This document shows, in pieces, positions 44,892 through 53,329 of a stretch of DNA of 64,000 nt. The notes under the pieces are model-generated. The model saw nothing but the letters and a program-made list of their open reading frames with translations, had not been told where the DNA came from and made no database searches. Numbering within the stretch: position 1 is the first letter of the stretch; each line of letters begins with the position of its first letter. The translations under genes and the position numbers were made by a program. The stretch comes from Pseudomonadales bacterium (GTDB lineage: Bacteria; Pseudomonadota; Gammaproteobacteria; Pseudomonadales; Halieaceae): NCBI GenBank assembly GCA_024234735.1, contig JACKNV010000011.1:1-64000 (forward strand), in the 5' to 3' direction.

Positions 44892-46376
44892 TCAGCCCTC
44901 CCCCGCCAGCACCATGGAGGCGGCGCGAAACATGGCGCGCGCCTTGTTGTGGGTTTCCTTCCACTCCAGTCGCGGCACCGAATCGGCCACCACGCCACCG
45001 CCCGCCTGCACATGCAGCCGCTGGTCCTTGATGACGGCGGTGCGAATGGCGATGGCGGTGTCCATGTCGCCGGCCCAGGAGATATAACCGATGGCACCGC
45101 CGTAAATGCCGCGCTTAACCGGTTCCAGCTCGTCGATGATTTCCATGGCGCGGATTTTCGGCGCGCCGCTGAGGGTGCCCGCGGGCAGGGTGGCGCGCAG
45201 CACATCGATGGCGGACTTGCCCGCCTGCAGCCTGCCGGTAACGTTGGACACGATGTGCATCACGTGGGAGTAGCGCTCCACCACCATCTTGTCGGACAGC
45301 TCGACCGAGCCGATCTCGGCAATGCGGCCCACGTCATTGCGGCCCAGGTCGATCAACATCAGGTGCTCGGCGATCTCCTTGGGGTCCGCCAGCAACTCGG
45401 CCTCCAGGGCCCTGTCCTCCTGCTCGCTGTGGCCGCGCCGGCGGGTGCCGGCAATCGGTCGCACCGTCACCACGCCCTGTTCGGCCCGGGCGAGAATTTC
45501 CGGGGAGGAGCCGACGATATGAAAGTCGTCCAGGTCCAGGTAGTACATGTAGGGTGAGGGGTTGAGGTTGCGCAGGGCGCGATACAGGTTCAGGGGCGGG
45601 GCGCTGAAGGGGATGCTCATGCGCTGCGAGGGCACCACCTGCATGACATCGCCGGCCAGCACGTATTCCTTGACCCGCTCCACGGCGGCCGCGTACTGCG
45701 CCTCGGAAAAATCCGACTCGGCGCCCTGCTCCAGGTCCGCGCTGTCGGCGGCACCGAGGGCAATGTCGGGCAACACCGCCATGGGTTGCGGCAGCTTCGC
45801 CACCAGCTCGCGCAGGCGCTGTTGCGCCCGCTCCAGGGCCGCGGGCTGCGCCGGGTCGGCATTCACCACCAGGCGAATGGTGCCGGCGAGGTTGTCGAAC
45901 ACCAGCACTTCCTCGGACAGCATCAGCAGGATGTCCGGCGTTCCCAGGCGGTCGGGCGGGGCACTCCCGGCCAGGCGGGGCTCCACATAACGCACTGTGT
46001 CGTAGCCGAAGTAACCCACCAGGCCGCCGTGGAACACCGGCAGGTCCGCGCGCGGCGCGGTGCGATAACGCAGCTGGAACTGCTCGGCGAATGCCAGCGG
46101 ATCGGCCACCTCCTCGCTTTCGGCCAGCACGCCGTCCACCCAGACCTCCACCCGGTAGCCGAACACCTTCAGCACGGTGCGGCTGGGCAGGCCGATGATC
46201 GAATAGCGGCCCCATTTCTCGCCGCCCTGCACCGATTCGAAGAAATATGAGTAGGGCCCTTCGGCCAGTTTGCGATAGGTGCTCAGTGGGGTTTCCAGGT
46301 CCGCCAGCACTTCGGTGCTGATCGGGATGCGGTTGTAGCCCTGTGCCGCCAGCGCGGCAAAGTCCTCGGTATTCAT
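44892..46376 (-). CDS. trpE: Anthranilate synthase component I
   Basis: Chorismate-using subunit, feedback-inhibited by tryptophan. The 494-residue product has an N-terminal regulatory part (LETPLSTYRKL, GGEKWGRYSIIG) and the catalytic core (RPIAGTRRRGHSEQED, LIDLGRNDVGRI, LPAGTLSGAPKIRAMEII, GGAIGYISWAGDMDTAIAIR). Upstream lie a promoter and a Trp-rich leader peptide, so its expression is probably attenuated by tRNA-Trp charging. Confidence 0.96.
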   Translation of the reverse strand: MNTEDFAALAAQGYNRIPISTEVLADLETPLSTYRKLAEGPYSYFFESVQGGEKWGRYSIIGLPSRTVLKVFGYRVEVWVDGVLAESEEVADPLAFAEQFQLRYRTAPRADLPVFHGGLVGYFGYDTVRYVEPRLAGSAPPDRLGTPDILLMLSEEVLVFDNLAGTIRLVVNADPAQPAALERAQQRLRELVAKLPQPMAVLPDIALGAADSADLEQGAESDFSEAQYAAAVERVKEYVLAGDVMQVVPSQRMSIPFSAPPLNLYRALRNLNPSPYMYYLDLDDFHIVGSSPEILARAEQGVVTVRPIAGTRRRGHSEQEDRALEAELLADPKEIAEHLMLIDLGRNDVGRIAEIGSVELSDKMVVERYSHVMHIVSNVTGRLQAGKSAIDVLRATLPAGTLSGAPKIRAMEIIDELEPVKRGIYGGAIGYISWAGDMDTAIAIRTAVIKDQRLHVQAGGGVVADSVPRLEWKETHNKARAMFRAASMVLAGEG

Positions 46377-46428
46377 AGGGTGTCCTCGGAGAATTGGTTT
46401 GCGTGCAAAGGTCGTGACAATGCCCTGG

Positions 46429-46497
46429 CTACCATCGCCAGCAGGTGACCTCTCGCATCGACAGCAGGTCGATGTGCATACGCGTTGCTGTCAGCAC
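46429..46497 (-). CDS. trpL: trp operon leader peptide
   Basis: A 22-codon ORF between the trpE promoter and trpE. It starts at GTG 46497 with GGAG six bases upstream. An internal ATG at 46479 would give 16 residues. It ends TCWRW-stop, with tryptophan codons as third-last-but-one and last (two Trp in the final three residues). Two Trp codons this close to the stop of a tiny promoter-proximal ORF are the mark of a ribosome-stalling attenuator. RNA pairings seen: CATCGAC/GTCGATG (46456-46474) and CTGGC/GCCAG around the Trp codons and stop. No U-run terminator is obvious, so the mechanism may be Rho- or translation-based. Confidence 0.7.
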   Translation of the reverse strand: MLTATRMHIDLLSMREVTCWRW

Positions 46498-46524
46498 AGC
46501 ATTCTCCAGGAGTGGGGAGCGGCT

Positions 46525-46552
46525 ATTGTACATGGCGCGGGTGGCTTGGCAA
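46525..46552 (-). promoter_or_regulatory. trpE promoter
   Basis: Minus-strand TTGCCA (46547-46552) and TACAAT (46525-46530) with a 16-bp spacer. The start point would be about 20 bp before the trp leader ORF and about 140 bp before trpE. Confidence 0.65.
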
Positions 46553-46573
46553 ACCGTCTGCTCGAGGAGGTGG

Positions 46574-46657
46574 CGTGTCGGGACGGACGTGACGTGCCGG
46601 CCGCCGGAGCGGGGGCGTGTCGGGACGGACGTGACATGCTGGCCGCCGGGGCGGGGG
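46574..46657. repeat. Two tandem 42-bp direct repeats
   Basis: Units 46574-46615 and 46616-46657 both begin CGTGTCGGGACGGACGTGAC and agree at 39 of 42 positions by eye. They lie between the trpE promoter and rpe. A 42-bp period is 14 codons, so open frames run through on both strands, but nothing suggests they are translated. Confidence 0.85.
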
Positions 46658-46714
46658 TTCCCGGGGCGCGCATGCCCCACCCTAAGTGACCCGGGAACCC
46701 CCGCCCCGGCGGCC
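46641..46714. repeat. Perfect 25-bp inverted repeat (long GC-rich hairpin)
   Basis: The left arm 46641-46665 (starting GGCCGCCGGGGCGGGGG) and right arm 46690-46714 are exact reverse complements with a 24-nt loop containing GCATGC. The left arm lies inside the second 42-bp direct repeat. Sits 16 bp beyond the rpe stop codon, so it could act as a 3' stabiliser or terminator of rpe, but there is no T-run. Otherwise a REP/MITE-like element. Confidence 0.85.
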
Positions 46715-46730
46715 TATTTACGTGCGTGCT

Positions 46731-47399
46731 TCAAACCTTGGTCAGCTGTTGCCGCATTGTGTCGATGACCTGCCGGTAATCCGGGGCGTTGAAGATGGCG
46801 GAGCCGGCCACGAAAGTGTCGGCGCCGGCGGCGGCGATCTCGGCGATGTTGTCCGGAGTCACGCCGCCATCGATCTCCAGGCGGATATCCAGGCCGGATG
46901 CATCGATCAGGGCGCGGGCCTCACGCAGTTTGTCCAGCGTTGCCGGGATAAAAGACTGGCCGCCGAACCCTGGGTTGACGGACATGAGCAACACCATGTC
47001 CACCTTGTCCAGCACGTACCGGAGGGCGTCCAGGCCAAGGTGCGGGTTGAACACCAGGCCGGACTTGCAACCCGCATCGCGGATCATTTGCAGGGAGCGG
47101 TCCACATGGGTGGAGGCATCCGGGTGGAAGGTGATGTAAGTGGCTCCGGCCGCGGCGAAATCACCGATCAAGCGATCCACCGGGTTGACCATCAGGTGCA
47201 CGTCTATCGGCGCGGTGACCCCGTGCTTGCGCAGGGCGCTGCACACCATGGGCCCGATGGTGAGGTTGGGCACGTAGTGGTTGTCCATGACGTCGAAGTG
47301 CACGATGTCCGCGCCGGCGGCCAACACCGCGTCGACCTCTTCGCCCAGGCGGGCAAAATCGGCGGAAAGTATGGAGGGGGCGATCAGGTAGTCGGACAT
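46731..47399 (-). CDS. rpe: Ribulose-phosphate 3-epimerase
   Basis: Pentose-phosphate enzyme interconverting ribulose-5-P and xylulose-5-P. The 222-residue TIM barrel has APSILSADFARLGEEV, HFDVMDNHYVPNLTIGP, VLLMSVNPGFGGQSFIP and EIDGGVTPDNI, with all metal His/Asp ligands. The gph gene that usually links rpe to trpE is absent here. Confidence 0.96.
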   Translation of the reverse strand: MSDYLIAPSILSADFARLGEEVDAVLAAGADIVHFDVMDNHYVPNLTIGPMVCSALRKHGVTAPIDVHLMVNPVDRLIGDFAAAGATYITFHPDASTHVDRSLQMIRDAGCKSGLVFNPHLGLDALRYVLDKVDMVLLMSVNPGFGGQSFIPATLDKLREARALIDASGLDIRLEIDGGVTPDNIAEIAAAGADTFVAGSAIFNAPDYRQVIDTMRQQLTKV

Positions 47400-47447
47400 G
47401 GCAGGCTCCAGCACGAATTCGGGGCGGCTATTCTAACGGCTAAACAC

Positions 47448-48137
47448 TCAGGGTACACGGGCCTCGCGCACAGCGGCATCCAGCGCGGCCAGGCGCTCGG
47501 GCGTTCCGACATCCTGCCACTGCCCCGAATGATACTCGCCACTGACGCGGCCCGCCGGAATCGCCTCGTCCAGCAGTGGCCGCAGCGCCAGCTTGCCCGG
47601 CCGCATGCCGGCAAAAAAACCGGGGGCGTACACCCCGACGCCGGCGTAGGTAACCCCCCGTTCCCGCCCCTGCCGCAGCCGCAGGCGGCCGGCGGCGTCG
47701 AGCTGGAAATCCCCCAGCGGGTGGTGAGGGGGGTTTGCCACCATGACCAGGTGGGCACCGACCGCATCCGCCAGGCGGTGGTCCAGCAGCCGCGCGAAAG
47801 GGAAGTCGATCCAGATATCGCCGTTGACCACCAGGAACGGCGCCGCGCCGAGCAGCGGCAGGGCGCGGTGAATACCCCCCGCCGTTTCCAGCGGCGCGTC
47901 CTCGGGCGAGTACTGGATGCGCAGGCCCCAGCGGCTGCCATCGCCACAGTAATCCACGATCTGCTGCGCCAGGTGGGAGACGTTGATGACCAGTTCGCGA
48001 AAGCCGGCCCGGGCGAGCCTGTCGATGTGGTGGCCGATCAGGGGCACCCCGGCCACCGGCAGCAGGGGCTTGGGCGTGTGGTCGGTAAGCGGGCGCATGC
48101 GCTCGCCGATGCCGGCTGCCAGGATCATCGCCTTCAC
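47448..48137 (-). CDS. murU: N-acetylmuramate alpha-1-phosphate uridylyltransferase
   Basis: Makes UDP-MurNAc from MurNAc-1-phosphate in the recycling route that bypasses MurA (and so lowers fosfomycin sensitivity in pseudomonads). The 229-residue nucleotidyltransferase has MILAAGIGERMRPLTDHTPK, VVNGDIWIDFPFARLL and YAGVGVYAPGFF. The GTG at 48137 overlaps the amgK stop (GTGA), so the pair is translationally coupled. Confidence 0.93.
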   Translation of the reverse strand: MKAMILAAGIGERMRPLTDHTPKPLLPVAGVPLIGHHIDRLARAGFRELVINVSHLAQQIVDYCGDGSRWGLRIQYSPEDAPLETAGGIHRALPLLGAAPFLVVNGDIWIDFPFARLLDHRLADAVGAHLVMVANPPHHPLGDFQLDAAGRLRLRQGRERGVTYAGVGVYAPGFFAGMRPGKLALRPLLDEAIPAGRVSGEYHSGQWQDVGTPERLAALDAAVREARVP

Positions 48138-49174
48138 GAGCGCCCCCAGTCCTGACGGGCCACCAGCGGCGTCAGCCGCTCCCTGAACCAGACGACGAAG
48201 GCGGCCAGCGCCGTCTCCTGCGCCTCGTATTGGGTGGCGACCTCCAGCACGTAGTCGATCACCCGGGGCATGTCCGCCAGGTAGCCCGGCTTGCCATCGC
48301 GCAGGTAGAGCCGGGCGAAGGTGCCCAGCACCTTGATATGGCGCTGCAGCCCCATGAGGTCGAACCAGCGCAGGAAGCGCCCGGCGTCCACCTCGCTCCC
48401 CAGGTGGCCCGCCTCCTGCAGGTGGCGATGGTGTGCCAGCGCCCAGTCCCGCACCCGATCCGCGGGCCAGCGGATATAACAGTCGCGCAGCAGGGAGACA
48501 AGGTCGTAGGTAATGGGCCCGCATACCGCGTCCTGGAAATCGATCACTCCCAGGGCGCCATCGCCCTGCGGCATCAGGTTGCGGGAGTGAAAGTCGCGGT
48601 GCACCAGCACCCGCGGCTGCTCCAGGGCGCTATTTACCAGCAACGCGTCCACCGCCCGCAGCAGCGCCCGCTCCGCGTCGTCCAGGGCATGTCCCAGCAG
48701 TTCCTCCACAAACCAGGCGGGAAAGCGACCCAGTTCCTCCTCCAGCAGGGCGCGGTCATAGGCAGGCAATTGCGCGGCGCCGACATCGATCGCCGCAATG
48801 CGCGCCAGCACTTCCATCGCGCGGGCGTACTCGGCCGCCGCCGTTGCCGCGGACAGCTCCGCCAGCAGCAGGCGGTCGCCCAGGTCCTCGAGCAGCAGGT
48901 AGCCGCGCTGCAGGTCCGCCGCGTACAGCCGCGGCACTCTCACCCGTGCCCGCTCCAGCAGGGCCCGCACCGCCAGGAACTCGGCGTTTTTCTCGGTGCC
49001 GGGGGGTGCTTCCACCAGGATGCGGGAGAGGCCGGCGAGTTCGGCCCGGAAATAGCGCCGCGGGCTGGCGTCGCCTGCCACCGCGGTCAGGGTCGCCGCC
49101 AGCGGCAGATCGCGGGGGGCGAGCACGCCCTGCGCCCAGGGCAACAATTCGGTCGGCGGCGGGCGCGCGGTCAC
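48134..49174 (-). CDS. amgK: N-acetylmuramate/N-acetylglucosamine anomeric kinase
   Basis: Phosphorylates C1 of MurNAc, feeding MurU. The 346-residue product has the aminoglycoside-phosphotransferase fold: an N-lobe with GDASPRRYFR, the catalytic loop VLVHRDFHSRNLMPQ and the metal site GVIDFQDAVCGPITYDLVSL. Divergent from lptD, as in Pseudomonas. Confidence 0.93.
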   Translation of the reverse strand: MTARPPPTELLPWAQGVLAPRDLPLAATLTAVAGDASPRRYFRAELAGLSRILVEAPPGTEKNAEFLAVRALLERARVRVPRLYAADLQRGYLLLEDLGDRLLLAELSAATAAAEYARAMEVLARIAAIDVGAAQLPAYDRALLEEELGRFPAWFVEELLGHALDDAERALLRAVDALLVNSALEQPRVLVHRDFHSRNLMPQGDGALGVIDFQDAVCGPITYDLVSLLRDCYIRWPADRVRDWALAHHRHLQEAGHLGSEVDAGRFLRWFDLMGLQRHIKVLGTFARLYLRDGKPGYLADMPRVIDYVLEVATQYEAQETALAAFVVWFRERLTPLVARQDWGRS

Positions 49175-49260
49175 GGCTATCTCCAGTCTGACATTTTACG
49201 GACAAGGGCGGGGCGATGCTTTAGAATCCGCGTTTAATCCGCGAACATGCCCGACCATCA

Positions 49261-52056
49261 ATGATAACGGACTTTGCCCGACACATCGCCCGACGGCGGC
49301 GCTTACTTGTACCCGCCTCGGCAATGCTGATCGGTCTGGCAGTCACCCCGCCGCTGCAGGCGAAGAATAGCAACTACCAGGTCTGCAAGGCCAACGCCAC
49401 CGGAGACGGCTGGGTGTGCGAGCCGTCACAACCCGGAGCGGGTGCCGCGCAAGCCGCCGAGCCCGCCCCGGCAACCGAGCCGGACCCGGAACCCATCCCC
49501 GAGCCCGAGTCCAAATCCGAATCCGAGCCTGCTCACGAGGCCGCTCCCGAACCCGCCCCGGCAGCGGCCGCTGCGGCGATGGACAGCGCGGCCCCCGAGG
49601 CACCGGTCCCAGCCGCAGTGCCTGCCGCCGCGGCCATACCCGAGGCACCGCTGACACCAGCTGCTGCCGAGGCGCCGCCGACCCCCGCCACAGATGCCGC
49701 GCAGACACCACCGCCGACCGAAGCCGAGCCCGCCCCGGCGGCGGACGCTCCCCGCAAAGCCACTGCCGCCGGCGACAGCGGTGCCGGGTTCCCGCTGGAC
49801 TGGGTACCGCTGGAAGACGTGCCCCCGGCGCTGCGCGATAGCGACTGCCAGCTCTGCGACGGCCGCTATATCGACCCGCTGGCCGACGAGGACACGTCCC
49901 AGGATCCGGAGGAGGTGGATATCGAGGCCTGGGCCAACAGTTCCGAGATCCAGGGCGACATGGTGCGGTTCACCGGCGGGGTCGAGGTCAGCCAGGGCTA
50001 TCGCCGCTTCCAGGGCAATGAGGCCGTCATCAACCGCGACACCGGCGAGGCGGTGCTCACCGGCGACGTCACCCTGCGCGAGCCCGGGGTACTGCTACAG
50101 GGGCAAAGCGCCCAGATCTTTTACGAGACCGGCGAAGCGACCATGGAAGACAGCGACTTCGTCATCCACCCGGATCACCTGCAGGGCAGCGCAGACTTGC
50201 TGGAGCGCGATGCCGACGGCCTTATCCACATCCACAACGGCACCTTCAGTTACTGTCCACCCGGTGAAAACGACTGGGCCATCCACGCGGACAACATGAA
50301 ACTCGATATCGAGGACGGCCTGGGCACCGCCTACGATGCCACCGTGGACGTGGCCGGCCTGCCGGTCTTCTATACCCCCTGGCTGCAGTTTCCCCTGGAC
50401 GACCGGCGCCGCACCGGACTGCTGTGGCCCGACTTCGGCAACGACAGCTCCGGTGGCCTGGATATCTCGGTGCCGGTGTACTTCAACCTGGCCCCCAACT
50501 ACGACGCCCTGTATTCGCCTCGCTATATCCAGGAACGGGGCCTCAACAACGAGCTGAAAACGCGCTATCTGAACAAGTATCTGGGCTACTGGACCCTCGG
50601 CGGCGCCTACATGAAAAGCGACAAACGCTACAAGGACCAGATACCCCCCGGCGACAGCGACGACCGCTGGCTGACTCTGGTACGCCAGGATGGCCTGCTG
50701 AACCAGCGCTGGCGCTCGGAAATCGATTACACCAAGGTGAGTGACGTCGATTACATGCGCGATCTGGAAACCTCCAGTCTCACGGCGCAGCGCCGCACCA
50801 GCCTGCTGCAGATGGCCTCCATGGACTACCTGGGAGACAGCTGGCTGGTCGGCCTGGAAGTGGAGCAGTACCAGTCACTGGCGGACGACATCCAGGATGT
50901 CTACAAGAAAATGCCCCAGTTGACCGCCGAGTACCGCAGCAGCGGCGCCCCCTTCGAGCTGCAGCCCATCTTCCTGACCCAGGTCTCCAACTTCGATGCC
51001 GACGAGGACGTGGTTACCGGCCAGCGGGCCTATACCGAGGGCGGTATCGCCTACCCCATGAACTGGACCTACGGCTTCCTGGTGCCGACCACGAAATACC
51101 GGCAGCTCAACTACGAGCTGAGCCAGGCCGAGCTCTACACCGATAACAGCCCCTCCACCGGCGCGGCCATGGCCAGCCTGGATGGCGGCCTGTACTTCGA
51201 GCGCGACCTCAGCTTTGCCGGCAAGGATATGCTGCAGACCCTGGAGCCGCGCCTTTACTACCTGTACTCCGGCTATGAAAACCAGGACGACCAACCGGAC
51301 TTCGACAGCGCCGAGCTGACCTTCTCCTACAACCAGCTGTTCCGTGAAACCCGCTTTTCCGGGCACGACCGCCTGGACGACGCCAATCGCCTGTCGGTGG
51401 GTATCAGCTCCCGGTTCATCGACAGCAGCAGCGGTGACAAACTGCTGGGCATGAGCATCGGCCAGATTTACTACTTCCGCGATCGCAAGGTTCGCCTGGT
51501 GCCCGGGGCGCCAGCGCTGGACGATTCGGGCTCGCCCATCGCCGCGGACCTGACCTTCACCCCCGACCGGCACTTCAGCCTGTGGTCCAACATCGTGTGG
51601 GACCCATACAGCGGCAATACCAACTCGGGCAACGTGCTGGCCGGCTATACCCTGGACAACGGCACCATCTTCAACCTGGGCTACGCCTACAACCGGCCGC
51701 TGCAGGCGAACGCCCTGCAGGCGGAAACGGAACAGATCACCGCCTCCACCTACCTGCCCATCAACAAGAACTGGCGCATCTTCGGCGCCATCAACTACAG
51801 CGTGCTCGACAATACCAGCATAGAAGAGATGGTGGGCATCGAATATGATAACTGCTGTTGGTCGCTGCGGCTGCTGAACCTGCGCTACTACGACAATACC
51901 TCCACCGCCTATTTTCCCGATTTCAGCGATCCGAACCTGGAAAAGGAAAACTCCACGCAGTTCCAGGTCATCTTCAAGGGCATGGGCAGTTTCGGCAGCC
52001 GGATCTCCAACATTCTTGAGGACATGATTCGAGGTTACAAAGAACGTGAATACTAG
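49261..52056 (+). CDS. lptD: LPS-assembly protein LptD
   Basis: Outer-membrane barrel that inserts lipopolysaccharide, with LptE. The 931-residue product has a signal peptide (about 1-34, ending PPLQA), an unusually long Pro/Ala/Glu-rich low-complexity stretch (about 60-170), then CQLCDGRYIDP (N-terminal cysteines), an LptA-like jellyroll (about 215-370) and a C-terminal barrel containing the adjacent Cys pair (YDNCCWSLRLLN). These four cysteines should form the interlocking disulfides of E. coli LptD. Followed by surA with an 11-bp overlap. Confidence 0.95.
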   Translation: MITDFARHIARRRRLLVPASAMLIGLAVTPPLQAKNSNYQVCKANATGDGWVCEPSQPGAGAAQAAEPAPATEPDPEPIPEPESKSESEPAHEAAPEPAPAAAAAAMDSAAPEAPVPAAVPAAAAIPEAPLTPAAAEAPPTPATDAAQTPPPTEAEPAPAADAPRKATAAGDSGAGFPLDWVPLEDVPPALRDSDCQLCDGRYIDPLADEDTSQDPEEVDIEAWANSSEIQGDMVRFTGGVEVSQGYRRFQGNEAVINRDTGEAVLTGDVTLREPGVLLQGQSAQIFYETGEATMEDSDFVIHPDHLQGSADLLERDADGLIHIHNGTFSYCPPGENDWAIHADNMKLDIEDGLGTAYDATVDVAGLPVFYTPWLQFPLDDRRRTGLLWPDFGNDSSGGLDISVPVYFNLAPNYDALYSPRYIQERGLNNELKTRYLNKYLGYWTLGGAYMKSDKRYKDQIPPGDSDDRWLTLVRQDGLLNQRWRSEIDYTKVSDVDYMRDLETSSLTAQRRTSLLQMASMDYLGDSWLVGLEVEQYQSLADDIQDVYKKMPQLTAEYRSSGAPFELQPIFLTQVSNFDADEDVVTGQRAYTEGGIAYPMNWTYGFLVPTTKYRQLNYELSQAELYTDNSPSTGAAMASLDGGLYFERDLSFAGKDMLQTLEPRLYYLYSGYENQDDQPDFDSAELTFSYNQLFRETRFSGHDRLDDANRLSVGISSRFIDSSSGDKLLGMSIGQIYYFRDRKVRLVPGAPALDDSGSPIAADLTFTPDRHFSLWSNIVWDPYSGNTNSGNVLAGYTLDNGTIFNLGYAYNRPLQANALQAETEQITASTYLPINKNWRIFGAINYSVLDNTSIEEMVGIEYDNCCWSLRLLNLRYYDNTSTAYFPDFSDPNLEKENSTQFQVIFKGMGSFGSRISNILEDMIRGYKEREY

Positions 52057-53320
52057 GAAGGCATTGCTGGCGGCCGTTTTTGCCTGCGCAACGGTTGCCG
52101 GCGCTCACGGCGCCACGGAAACCCTGGACCAGGTGGTCGCCATCGTCGACGACGACATCATCCTGGCCAGCGAGCTGCGCGAGCGCGTCGACGGGCTGAC
52201 CCAGACCATGCAGGCGCGGGGCATGCAGCCCCCGCCGGAAGACGAGGTCATCCGCGAGAGCCTGGACCGGCTTATCCTGGAGAGCATCCAGTTGCAACTG
52301 GGCCTGCGGGTGGGGGTGCGCATTTCCGATCAGCAACTGGACGCCGCCATCGAGGGCATCGCCGCCCAGAACGGGTTGAGCGTGGAGCAGTTCCGGGCGG
52401 CGCTGGAGCAGCAGGGCCAGTCCTTCCACGAGATGCGCGAACAGGTCCGCCGGGAGATGATCATCCAGCGGGTGCAGGCCGGCAACGTCAACCAGCGCAT
52501 CCAGATCACCCCCAAGGAAGTGGATAATTTTCTCGCCACCGAAGACGGCCGCAAGCTCACCCAGGCCGAGTACCACCTGCTGCACGCCCTGCTGCCGGTG
52601 TCGCCCGAGGCCAGCCCCGAGCAGGTTGCCGCGGCGCAGGCCCAGGTGGAAAAACTGCTGCGCCAGATTCGCGCCGGCCAGTCCTTCGAACAGGTCATTC
52701 GCTCCAGCACCGGCCAGTACACCTTCAGCGGCGGCGACCTGGGCTGGCGCAAACAGGAGGACCTGCCCTCGCTGTTCGCCGATGTGGCGCCCGCCATGGC
52801 CACCGGCGCGACCTCCGACCCCATTCGCAGCGACAGTGGCTTCCACCTGATCCACATGCAGGATAAGCGCGGCGGCGAGCAGATCGTCGCCCAGACCAAG
52901 GTGCGCCACATCCTGGTCAAGCCCTCGGCCATCCTCACCGACACCCAGGCCCGGGAGCTGGTGGAGAGCCTCCGCGAGCGCGCCCGGGGAGACGAGGATT
53001 TCGCGACCCTGGCGCGCGAATTCTCCGAGGATATCGGCTCGGCGGCGGAGGGAGGCGAGCTGGGCTGGACCAGCCCGGGGCAGATGGTGCCCGAATTCGA
53101 ACAGGCCATGAACGCGACCGCCATCGGCGAGATATCGGAGCCGGTGCACACCCAGTTCGGCTGGCACATCCTGTTGGTGGAGGACCGCCGCCAGCAGGAC
53201 ATGACCAGCGAAGCCCTGCGCAACAAGGCGGCGGATTTCCTCCACAAACGCAAGTACCAGGAGGAACTGGATGCCTGGCTGCAGCAGATTCGCGATGAAG
53301 CGTTCGTCGATATCAAGTAG
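52046..53320 (+). CDS. surA: Periplasmic chaperone/peptidyl-prolyl isomerase SurA
   Basis: Escorts outer-membrane proteins, including LptD, through the periplasm. The 424-residue product has a signal peptide (ALLAAVFACATVAGAHG), an N-terminal chaperone domain (LDQVVAIVDDDIILASELRE) and two parvulin domains (about 170-270 and 280-385; YHLLHALLPVSPEA and VRHILVKPSAILTD). The GTG at 52046 overlaps the lptD end by 11 bp. Confidence 0.95.
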   Translation: MNTRKALLAAVFACATVAGAHGATETLDQVVAIVDDDIILASELRERVDGLTQTMQARGMQPPPEDEVIRESLDRLILESIQLQLGLRVGVRISDQQLDAAIEGIAAQNGLSVEQFRAALEQQGQSFHEMREQVRREMIIQRVQAGNVNQRIQITPKEVDNFLATEDGRKLTQAEYHLLHALLPVSPEASPEQVAAAQAQVEKLLRQIRAGQSFEQVIRSSTGQYTFSGGDLGWRKQEDLPSLFADVAPAMATGATSDPIRSDSGFHLIHMQDKRGGEQIVAQTKVRHILVKPSAILTDTQARELVESLRERARGDEDFATLAREFSEDIGSAAEGGELGWTSPGQMVPEFEQAMNATAIGEISEPVHTQFGWHILLVEDRRQQDMTSEALRNKAADFLHKRKYQEELDAWLQQIRDEAFVDIK

Positions 53321-53329
53321 GCGGACCCG

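Noticed and set aside
46574..46657. CRISPR-like array
   Set aside because: Two directly abutting units with no spacers. A tandem duplication, not a CRISPR.
46429..46680. 83-codon minus-strand ORF running through the repeats into the trp leader
   Set aside because: Its upstream part is the repeated 42-bp unit and lies before the trpE promoter. Only the last 22 codons after the promoter are supported as a leader peptide.
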